From: CAYQTL01 sp964420405
GTDB lineage: Bacteria; Acidobacteriota; Thermoanaerobaculia; Thermoanaerobaculales; Sulfomarinibacteraceae
DNA length: 64,000 nucleotides
Reading direction: 5' to 3'
Assembly (NCBI GenBank): GCA_964420405.1
Contig: CAYQTL010000006.1
Coordinates: 62,001-126,000 of the forward strand
The translations under genes and the position numbers were made by a program. The first letter of the stretch is position 1, and the number at the start of each line of letters is the position of its first letter. Positions 10,118-16,665 of the stretch are shown one piece after another. The notes beneath the pieces are model-generated. The model did no database searches. It was not told the origin of the DNA and worked only from the letters and a program-made list of their open reading frames with translations.

Positions 10118-10630
10118 TTAGTTCCCCACGTCTCGGTCGCGGGCGGTCCTCCGCCCGAGCAGGCCGTCGCCGCTCGTGGGAGACGCGTGCGCGGCGGTTT
10201 CGTGCGTGGCATCGGGTCCGGTGGCGCAGTCAGGGCACCGGCCCCAGTAGATCACCTCGGCCTCGTCGATCTCGTAACCCGCGGCGTCGGCCGGCGTGAG
10301 GCAGGGCGCGGAACCCACCGCGCAGTCGACGTCCACCATGCGGCCGCAGCTGCGGCAGATGAGGTGGTGGTGGTTGTCGTCGATCCTGTCCTCGTAGCGG
10401 GCCGGCGAGCCGGCGGGCTGGATGCGCCGGACGAGACCCTTCTCGGTCAGCAGGCCAAGGGTGTCGTACACCGCCTGGCGCGAGATGACGCCGATCTCGG
10501 CGCGCGCTGCCTCGGCGATGTCGTCCGCCGTCGCGTGGGGTCGGCGGGACACCGCCGCGAGCACGGCCAGACGCTGTGCGGTGACGTGGACCCCGTGTCG
10601 GCGGAGAAGGTCGGCTGCGCCCTCGAGCAT
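10118..10630 (-). CDS. Fur/PerR-family metalloregulator (FurA-like)
   Basis: A 170-aa protein. The winged helix covers about residues 10-80 (VTAQRLAVLAAVSRRPHATA, then SRQAVYDTLGLLTEKGLVRR). The dimer and metal part has the DNHHHLICRSCGRMVDVDC cluster with a Cys-x-x-Cys, and a second WGRCPDC pair gives a structural Zn site. A C-terminal tail of about 30 residues is extra. It lies directly upstream of katG, so a PerR/FurA role (repressing katG and itself until peroxide oxidises the metal site) is the best reading. Transcription very probably starts at or next to the ATG (see the promoter entry). Confidence 0.9.
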   Translation of the reverse strand: MLEGAADLLRRHGVHVTAQRLAVLAAVSRRPHATADDIAEAARAEIGVISRQAVYDTLGLLTEKGLVRRIQPAGSPARYEDRIDDNHHHLICRSCGRMVDVDCAVGSAPCLTPADAAGYEIDEAEVIYWGRCPDCATGPDATHETAAHASPTSGDGLLGRRTARDRDVGN

Positions 10631-10636
10631 GAGGGT

Positions 10637-10665
10637 AGTATGAGTCGAGTTCTGGATCGTGTCAA
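10637..10665 (-). promoter_or_regulatory. Sigma-70-type promoter of fur-katG, probably leaderless
   Basis: On the minus strand TTGACA (10660-10665) - 17 bp - CATACT (10637-10642) is near-consensus. Only six bases (ACCCTC) separate the -10 from the ATG at 10630, so the start point should coincide with the start codon and leave no room for a Shine-Dalgarno. The spacer and -10 are where a Fur-type repressor would be expected to bind. Confidence 0.75.
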
Positions 10666-10791
10666 GATACGGATACGTTCAGAGAGAGCGATCGGCGTAC
10701 GTGGGACCGGCCGTCGCCCGCCCTGCGGCTCCCGCCGTCGGCCCTGCGTCGCGCGTGCTCGAACCGGCGCTTCCCGCACGGACGACGAACA

Positions 10792-10816
10792 ACCCGGGCG
10801 GGGGAACCGCCCGGGT
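10792..10816 (-). terminator. Hairpin terminator after the 152-aa exported protein gene
   Basis: Perfect 10-bp stem ACCCGGGCGG / CCGCCCGGGT with a 5-base loop, followed on the minus strand by TGTTCG. The T tract is weak. It lies 29 bp past the stop codon. The region 10666-10791 between this hairpin and the fur promoter shows nothing else. Confidence 0.5.
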
Positions 10817-10845
10817 CTCCTGGTCGCAGTGCCGCGTGCGGACCG

Positions 10846-11304
10846 CTACTCCATGGGTTTCAGCGTCACCTCGCGCATCATGTTGCTGCCGAGGAACTTC
10901 CTCATCTCGAAGCGGGGCATGGCCATGGCCTCGCGTTTCTCCTCGTCGGCGGTCCCGGAGTGCTTGGTGGCGAGAGCCTGCCACTTCGCCTCCATCTCGG
11001 CGTCGTAGTCAAGGGCGGCGGCGCCGTCCTTGTAGGCCGTGCAGAACATGACGTCCCAGTCCTCCGGGGAGGCCGGCTTCTGCACGAACAGACGCTGGTC
11101 CAGCACGAGGCCGGTCGCCTCGGCCTCCGCGTACATCGACGCCAGGTTCGTCCGCAGGTACTCCATGTAGTCGTTGAACTTGCCGGGTAGGGTGCGGTAC
11201 GCGTCGCACTCCCACACCGGACCCTCGGTCCAGTGCTCCTGAGCATGCACTGTCGTCGCACCGACCATCAGACACACCATGGCCGCCACCAGCATTCGTC
11301 GCAT
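10846..11304 (-). CDS. Small exported protein of unknown function
   Basis: A 152-aa protein. The N-terminus MRRMLVAAMVCLMVGATTVHA is a signal peptide with an A-x-A cleavage site, so it is probably periplasmic. The mature part begins EHWTEGPVWECDAYRTLPGKFNDYMEYLR. This pattern (W/V...Y-R...P-G-K-x-x-D-Y...L-R) is found in conserved small exported proteins that I cannot assign to a function. The start at 11304 is chosen over 11319 because AGGAGG lies exactly six bases before it. A promoter-like TTGACA-18-TAGACT lies upstream. Confidence 0.65.
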   Translation of the reverse strand: MRRMLVAAMVCLMVGATTVHAQEHWTEGPVWECDAYRTLPGKFNDYMEYLRTNLASMYAEAEATGLVLDQRLFVQKPASPEDWDVMFCTAYKDGAAALDYDAEMEAKWQALATKHSGTADEEKREAMAMPRFEMRKFLGSNMMREVTLKPME

Positions 11305-11349
11305 CGCGCGCCTCCTCATCTGTCGCTTTCTGGACTGGATCTGAGTCGC

Positions 11350-11379
11350 AGTCTAGATAAAAGCACGCCCATCTGTCAA
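11350..11379 (-). promoter_or_regulatory. Promoter of the 152-aa exported protein gene
   Basis: On the minus strand TTGACA (11374-11379) - 18 bp - TAGACT (11350-11355), in a locally AT-rich stretch. The expected start point is about 35-40 bases from the ATG at 11304, leaving room for the AGGAGG seen there. Confidence 0.6.
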
Positions 11380-11413
11380 CTTCGAGCTGTGCCTCCTTCG
11401 GCCGGTCACGCCG

Positions 11414-11868
11414 TCAGGCCGGGCCGGGGCTGCGTGATGCTGCGACTGAAGCTCGCCCGCCGGAGCGACGCCCGTTCACCTCCGAACGTGGGCGCGCGTC
11501 CCCGGCGTCGACGTCAGGTGCGTCCGGGCCACGGCCCCGAACGGCGGCTTCAGGGTCGATGACAGCGGGTGCGGTGACGGCGCTGGAACGTCCGGGCGCC
11601 GGGACGGGCGAGCCGTCGGCGATGAACGAGACTCGTGCCGGCGACGTGTCGAGGACCCGGACCAGCGCGCTTCCGGCCGACCAGAGCATCGAGCCGTCGT
11701 CGTTGAGCACGATGTTGTTTCCCTGGTCGAAGAGCCCGTCGCCGGCCCCCGGGGTCGTGTCGTAGGACGGGCCGACGGGGACGCGCATCACGAGCTCGTC
11801 GGCGAGGCTGCGAGGCAGGCCGCCAGGCCGATGGCTGCGAGGGTTCGCGGGAGATCGGGGAGACGCAT
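11414..11868 (-). pseudogene. Frameshifted remnant of an exported repeat protein
   Basis: An ATG at 11868, preceded by GGAG, opens a good signal peptide (MRLPDLPRTLAAIGLAAC, then LAASPTSS) that hits a stop at 11788-11790. The adjacent frame carries on with protein-like sequence: VMRVPVGPSYDTTPGAGDGL, then NNIVLNDDGSMLWSAGSALVRV, then RVSFIADGSPVPAPG. This recalls the short N-D-x-G-x-x-x-F repeats of exported acidobacterial-type proteins. Signal peptide and body are thus in two frames, a one-base frameshift. The body turns into low-complexity sequence before its stop at 11414. The large palindromic element lies immediately upstream. Confidence 0.45.
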
Positions 11869-11913
11869 CGTCGGTGTTCTCCGGTCTGGACTCCTGGTCG
11901 GCGGAGATCCCCG

Positions 11914-12081
11914 CTAGGAGGTCGTAGGGCATAGATGGCGGATGGATTTCGGAGCGTCGTGAGATGCCCGTTTTCGGCGGATTCGAGGCGCAGTACTCTG
12001 AGTACGGGCCGAGAATCCGCCGGAAACGGGCGCTCACGACGCCCGAAAGGCGCCGTCAGTCTATGCCCTACGCCCTCCTAG
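11914..12081. repeat. 168-bp nested palindromic element (MITE-like or giant hairpin)
   Basis: The ends are near-perfect inverted repeats: the left arm CTAGGAGGTCGTAGGGCATA (continuing GA) pairs with the right arm TATGCCCTACGCCCTCCTAG (preceded by TC), 21 of 22 positions. Inside lies a second long arm pair. The left arm begins about 11947 (TTTCGGAGCGTCGTGAG, then GCCCGTTTTCGGCGGATTC). The right arm is 12011-12048 (GAATCCGCCGGAAACGGGC, then CTCACGACGCCCGAAA). The centre is GTACTC-T-GAGTAC. There is no coding capacity for a transposase. A decayed relative is at 2754-2850. It separates the frameshifted remnant from the FG-GAP gene. Confidence 0.8.
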
Positions 12082-12377
12082 AGCTCGTCTCCGCGGTCGG
12101 GGGGCGTTCGGGGAACCTGGCTGCCGATTCTACCCGGTGTCCCGAACGCGACGAAGGGCCGGGCCGGCCCGGGGGGACGGCCCGCCGTCGAGCTCCCGGT
12201 CTCGCCGCGTCGGCGAGGGTGCAGCGGCCCGCTGCTCGCGCTCGGGCGTTCGCCGCGGATCGTGGAGGTGCGGACCCGCTGAGCGCACGGTGGTGCAGGC
12301 CGCGGGGGGCGGCGCATCCGGTGGAGACTACATCGGGAGGGGAGCCGCCGGTGCCCGCTTCGGGAGCGGGACACGAC

Positions 12378-12405
12378 CCCGGCGGGGGCCGGAGCCCCCG
12401 CCGGG
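12378..12405 (-). terminator. Hairpin terminator after the FG-GAP gene
   Basis: Perfect 12-bp stem CCCGGCGGGGGC / GCCCCCGCCGGG with loop CGGA, about 70 bp downstream of the stop codon. There is no strong T tract. From here back to the palindromic element (12082-12377) I see no gene or other signal. Confidence 0.55.
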
Positions 12406-12473
12406 TGTTCCGACTGGTTGGCCGTTCCCGTCCGCGCCGGGACCGGCTGCGGAGTTGTCGGATCGCGGCGCGG

Positions 12474-14078
12474 CTACTCGGTTGCCGCCGACCAGCGGTC
12501 GGTGTCGCCGGGCTCGAAGTCGCCTGCGAACAGGGTCTTCGTCACTCGCGAGGCGGCCACCGACCAGCCGAACAGGTCGCCGTCCTCGCAGTCTCCCTGG
12601 ACGCCGGTGAAGCAGTGGTTGAAGTACTCGTTGTCGAGGTCGAGGCCGAGGGAGGATCCGTACACGAGGAAGATCCACCCCATGTCGGTGAGGACGAAGT
12701 CCTCCCACGGGCTGGTCAGGACGAGATCGCCGTAGCCGTCGCCGTCGAAGTCGCCCGAGGCGAGGCGGAAGGCGAAGCGGTCCTCCGCGACCACCGACCC
12801 GATGTCGAGGTTCGCCTCGCCGATCATGGAGGACCCGCTGGTGTCGAGGCCGAGGGCGGAGCCCGGGATCACGTGGGCGACGCCGGCCTGGTCCGCACCG
12901 CTCCAGTTCTCGTACGGCGATCCCACCGCGAGGTCGTCGAAGCCGTCGCCGTCGAAGTCGCCGGTGGCGAGGGAGAACCCGAACCGGTCGTTCGACTCGC
13001 GGTCGGTTCCGGGGACGTACTCCTGGTGGATCTGCTGGCCGCCGACGTTCGTCAGGCCCGCCGCCGAGCCGCGGATGACGTGGAGCCAGCCGCAGTCGGT
13101 GTACGCGTCCAGATCCTCGTCGGGGATGCCGACCGCGAGGTCGTCGTAGCCGTCGTTGTCGAAGTCGCCCGCGGCGAGGGCGAAGCCGTAGTGGTCGTAG
13201 GCCTCGTTGACGCCTGCGAACGTCATCCGCTCCTGGTGCCAGAAGTCCAGGGCGGGGCTCGTGACCAGGCCGGTCGGGTCTCCCCAGACGACCGCCACCA
13301 GTCCGGCGCTCTCGGTTCCGGCGCCGAAGGTCTCTCCGGTGGAGCCGATGGCGAGGTCGTCGTAGCCGTCGCCGTCGAAGTCGCCCACGGCCAGCGACGC
13401 CCCGAAGAGGTCGTTCGGCTCGGTGCCGCCGGCCTCGATGTCGTCCTGCTCCCAGTGCTCCGAGCCCGACGACGTGAGGCCCGACGCCGAGCCGTAGACC
13501 ACGATGACGAGCCCCGCGTCGCTGGTCGACCCCACGGTCTCCGTCGGTGCGCCGACCGCGAGGTCGTCGTAGCCGTCGGCGTTGAAGTCGCCCGACGCCA
13601 GTGCGTGACCCCAACGGTCGCCTGCCTCGCTGGTGGTGAACCCGGTGACGTCCTCCTGGGTGAGGCTGTAGTCGCCGACGAAGGTGAGGCCGCTCGAGTC
13701 TCCGGGGATGATGTGCACCTGACCGGCGCCGGCCGCACCGTCGACGTCCTTGTCGGGCACTCCGACCGCCAGGTCGTCGTACCCGTCGCCGTCGAAGTCG
13801 CCGATCGCGAGGGCGCGTCCGAAGTAGTCGTTCGTGGCGGCGGTGCCGACGATGCCGGCGACGTCCTGCGCGTAGAACGCGTCGCCGTCGACCGTGATCC
13901 CGCCGGTGGAGCCGAGGAGCATGTTGATCGCACCTGCGTTGCTGACGGAGTTGTAGTCCTCGTTCGGGGCTCCGACGGCGAGGTCCGAGATCCCGTCACC
14001 GTTGAAGTCGCCGGCTTGGAGCGAGCCTGCCAGTCCGAGAATCAGGATCGCCGCCGCGAGCCCGCCGAGCTTCCTCAT
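12474..14078 (-). CDS. Secreted FG-GAP (integrin-alpha-like) repeat protein
   Basis: A 534-aa protein. Signal peptide MRKLGGLAAAILILGLAGSL, then QA. The mature protein consists of about seven to eight repeats of about 65 residues, each with the Ca2+-binding loop D-F-D-G-D-G-Y-D-D-L-A-V-G (for example near residues 25, 90, 155 and 225) and an F-G-x-x-L-A pattern, giving a seven-bladed integrin-like propeller. Function is probably adhesion or surface display. The C-terminus LFAGDFEPGDTDRWSAATE matches the short end motif of two other exported proteins in this window. Single gene with its own downstream hairpin; divergent from the gene at 14336. Confidence 0.88.
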   Translation of the reverse strand: MRKLGGLAAAILILGLAGSLQAGDFNGDGISDLAVGAPNEDYNSVSNAGAINMLLGSTGGITVDGDAFYAQDVAGIVGTAATNDYFGRALAIGDFDGDGYDDLAVGVPDKDVDGAAGAGQVHIIPGDSSGLTFVGDYSLTQEDVTGFTTSEAGDRWGHALASGDFNADGYDDLAVGAPTETVGSTSDAGLVIVVYGSASGLTSSGSEHWEQDDIEAGGTEPNDLFGASLAVGDFDGDGYDDLAIGSTGETFGAGTESAGLVAVVWGDPTGLVTSPALDFWHQERMTFAGVNEAYDHYGFALAAGDFDNDGYDDLAVGIPDEDLDAYTDCGWLHVIRGSAAGLTNVGGQQIHQEYVPGTDRESNDRFGFSLATGDFDGDGFDDLAVGSPYENWSGADQAGVAHVIPGSALGLDTSGSSMIGEANLDIGSVVAEDRFAFRLASGDFDGDGYGDLVLTSPWEDFVLTDMGWIFLVYGSSLGLDLDNEYFNHCFTGVQGDCEDGDLFGWSVAASRVTKTLFAGDFEPGDTDRWSAATE

Positions 14079-14335
14079 GATCGCCTCCCTGTGGTTGGTT
14101 CACGAAAAGCATCACGTCGTGGGGTCCAAGATAGGAGGCGGGGGCAGGGACGCGCATGCACCGACGCGCCAATCCTGTGCCGATTCGCGACACAACCCGG
14201 TTGCGAGGGGGCGGGGCAGGGTAGAGATATCCGAGGTGCGGTCCCGCGTCGTCTCCGTTCGCGAACCGGTGGGCACGCCGACCCGCACCTGAGACAATGG
14301 AGCGTCACGCGCCTGCGAGGGAAGAGGAGGTCCGG

Positions 14336-15598
14336 ATGAGTCGTAGCCGGGATCGTTCCCGCCGACACGACGTCGTGCTCTGGGGGGCGACGGGCTTCAC
14401 CGGAAGGCTGGTCGCCGAGTACCTGGTCGGGGGAGCGGCGAGCTCGGGTGTGCGCCTCGCGCTCGGGGGGCGCGACCGGCCGAAGCTCGAGGCACTGCGG
14501 GCGGACCTCGCAGACCGGTGGCCGGACGCGGCGGGGCTCGACCTGCTGGTGGGCGACAGCCACGATCCCGCGGCGATGGGGCGGGTGGCGGCGTCGGCCG
14601 AGGTCGTGTGCACGACGGTCGGGCCGTACTCGAAGCACGGCGAGGAGCTCGTCGCGGCGTGCGTCGACGCGGAGACCGACTACTGCGACCTGACCGGTGA
14701 GACGCCTTTCATCCGGACGATGATCGACCGGCACCACGAGCGTGCGCGGGCCGACGGAACGCGGATCGTCCACTGCTGCGGCTTCGACTCGATCCCCTCG
14801 GACCTCGGCGTGCTGATGATGCACGACGCCATGGCGGGGCGGTTCTCGACCGGGCTGGAGACGGTCACGTTCGTGCTCGCGGGAAGCCGCGGCGGATTCT
14901 CCGGAGGAACCGTCGCGAGCCTCGTGCACGTCGTCGAGCAGGCAGCCTCCGATCGGTCGGTCCGTCGGATCGTGGCCGATCCGTACGCCCTCAACCCGGA
15001 GGGGGAGCGGGAGGGGCCGGACGGGCCCGACCAGGCGGGCCCGCGTTTCGACCGCGAGCTCGGCCGCTGGACCGGACCGTTCGTGATGGCGCCGATCAAC
15101 ACCCGCGTCGTGCGGCGCACCAACGCACTGCTCGGCTGGCCGTACGGCCGGCAGTTCCGCTACGCCGAGGTCACGGGCTTCCCGCCGGGACTGAAGGGCC
15201 GCGCCATGGCGACGCTGGCGGCGGCCGGCCAGGGGGCGTTCGTCGCGGCGCTGAGCTGGAGCCCGACCAGGGCGCTGCTCACGCGGACCGTGCTGCCCTC
15301 TCCGGGGAGCGGGCCGGGCCGCGAGGCCCGGGAGCGCGGGTTCTTCACGATCCGGCTGTACGCCGAGGGTCGCGGCGGCGACGGGGGCACGAGCCCCCGC
15401 CTGGTGGGCCGGGTGGAGGGTCGGAGCGACCCGGGCTACGGAGAGACGGCGAAGATGCTCGGCGAGTCGGCGCTCTGCCTCGCCCTCGACGGCGCCGGCC
15501 TCGACAGCCCGGGCGGCGTCCTCACCCCGGCGGCCGCGATGGGTCGGACCCTGCTCGGCCGCCTCCGCCGGGCGGGCATGGTGTACGAGGTGGAGTGA
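14336..15598 (+). CDS. Saccharopine dehydrogenase-like / trans-acting enoyl-reductase-type oxidoreductase
   Basis: A 420-aa protein. The N-terminal Rossmann motif is VVLWGATGFTGRLVAEYLV (G-A-T-G-x-T-G), followed by ALGGRDRPKLEAL, VCTTVGPYSKHGEELVAACV and DYCDLTGE. This is the signature of the saccharopine-dehydrogenase-like family that includes mycobacterial trans-acting enoyl reductases. HCCGFDSIPSDLG is also family-typical. A role in lipid or polyketide double-bond reduction is possible, but the substrate is unknown. The start at 14336 is chosen for GAGGAGG a few bases upstream; the ATG at 14297 has none. The 257 bp before it hold the divergent start region of the FG-GAP gene. Confidence 0.85.
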   Translation: MSRSRDRSRRHDVVLWGATGFTGRLVAEYLVGGAASSGVRLALGGRDRPKLEALRADLADRWPDAAGLDLLVGDSHDPAAMGRVAASAEVVCTTVGPYSKHGEELVAACVDAETDYCDLTGETPFIRTMIDRHHERARADGTRIVHCCGFDSIPSDLGVLMMHDAMAGRFSTGLETVTFVLAGSRGGFSGGTVASLVHVVEQAASDRSVRRIVADPYALNPEGEREGPDGPDQAGPRFDRELGRWTGPFVMAPINTRVVRRTNALLGWPYGRQFRYAEVTGFPPGLKGRAMATLAAAGQGAFVAALSWSPTRALLTRTVLPSPGSGPGREARERGFFTIRLYAEGRGGDGGTSPRLVGRVEGRSDPGYGETAKMLGESALCLALDGAGLDSPGGVLTPAAAMGRTLLGRLRRAGMVYEVE

Positions 15599-15710
15599 GG
15601 CGCCTGCGGGCCGGACACCGTCTGCCGCGTCCCGTCCGTCGACGACGCAGGATGACGCAACGTTTCGCGACCGGGGCCGTATCACCAGGCGGCAGCGGAG
15701 TCGGCCGCGG

Positions 15711-15719
15711 TGCTAGCAT
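15711..15719 (+). promoter_or_regulatory. Extended -10 promoter element before the LolA-like gene
   Basis: TGCTAGCAT gives an extended -10 (TG-n-TAGCAT) 80 bp before the ATG at 15799. No good -35 is visible. Weak support. Confidence 0.35.
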
Positions 15720-15798
15720 GCACCGGGAGATCCGGGGAGACGGGGCGGGTGGCTCGACGGACGCCAGCTGGTCCCCAAGACGAAAGGCGGGGTGAGCA

Positions 15799-16575
15799 AT
15801 GCGACGTGTGATGCCGGTGTGCGTGGTGGTGGCGGTCCTGGCTCTCGTGGGGGTGGCGGCGGCCGAGGAGACGGTCGAGGACATCGTCCGGAGAAACCTC
15901 GAGGCCCGCGGCGGTGAGGAGGCCTGGAAGTCGGTCCAGACCGCGAAGATGACGGGCACGATGCAGATGATGGCGACCGAGGCCGGCGGTCTCGAGGCGC
16001 CGTTTGCGATCGAGTTCAAGCGGCCGGACAAGGTGCGGGTGGAGTTCACCATGCAGGGCATGACCGGGATCCAGGCCTTCGACGGCGAGACGGGCTGGAT
16101 GGTGATGCCGTTCATGGGCAAGACCGAGCCCGAGGAGATCGTCGGACCCCAGCTCGAGCAGATCAAGGAGCAGGGCGAGTTCGAGGGCCCGCTGGTGGAC
16201 CACGAGGCCAAGGGCAACGCCGTGGAGCTTCTCGGCACCGAGGAGGTGGACGGGACGCCGGCGTACAAGCTCAAGGTCACCCGGCAGAGCGGGGATGTCG
16301 ACGTGCTGTACCTGGACCAGGAGTACTTCATCGAGTTCAAGACCGTCTCCACGCGGGACGTCCAGGGTCAGGAGGTGGAGGTGGCGACGGTCTACGGCGA
16401 CTACAAGGAGATCGACGGCCTGGTGATCCCGCACTCGATGGAGATCGGGATGCAGGGCGGGCCCACGATGCAGGTGATCACCCTGGACAGCGTCGAGCTG
16501 AACGCCGACGTCGCCGACGACAGGTTCACGATGCCGGCGGCCGGGGTGGCGGGCGGAGAGCCGGCGGACGAGTAG
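15799..16575 (+). CDS. LolA-like outer-membrane lipoprotein-sorting family protein
   Basis: A 258-aa protein. Signal peptide MRRVMPVCVVVAVLALVGVA, then AAEE. The mature start ETVEDIVRRNLEARGGEEAW, with a run of beta strands (MTGTMQM, FAIEFKRPDKVRVEFTMQGM, IQAFDGETGWMVMPFMGK), fits the half-barrel LolA/LppX/LprG-like fold seen in many exported proteins with a V-x-x-I-x-x-x-x-x-E-A-x-G-G start. It could bind a lipid or lipoprotein in the periplasm. It lacks enough signature to be called LolA itself. It precedes the sortilin-like gene by 90 bp on the same strand and may be co-transcribed. Confidence 0.7.
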   Translation: MRRVMPVCVVVAVLALVGVAAAEETVEDIVRRNLEARGGEEAWKSVQTAKMTGTMQMMATEAGGLEAPFAIEFKRPDKVRVEFTMQGMTGIQAFDGETGWMVMPFMGKTEPEEIVGPQLEQIKEQGEFEGPLVDHEAKGNAVELLGTEEVDGTPAYKLKVTRQSGDVDVLYLDQEYFIEFKTVSTRDVQGQEVEVATVYGDYKEIDGLVIPHSMEIGMQGGPTMQVITLDSVELNADVADDRFTMPAAGVAGGEPADE

Positions 16576-16665
16576 AGCTCCGGACGACGGGGCCGTGACC
16601 GGGATCCGCCCCTCTCCGGCCGCGGCGCGCCATCTCTGCGGGGCGGACGGAGCGGGGAGGGTGCC

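Noticed and set aside
11869..12037. Extension of the frameshifted gene's body through the palindromic element to a start at 12037
   Set aside because: The extension is encoded by the palindrome (it reads similarly on both strands) and has no ribosome site. The signal peptide at 11868 in the other frame is a better start.
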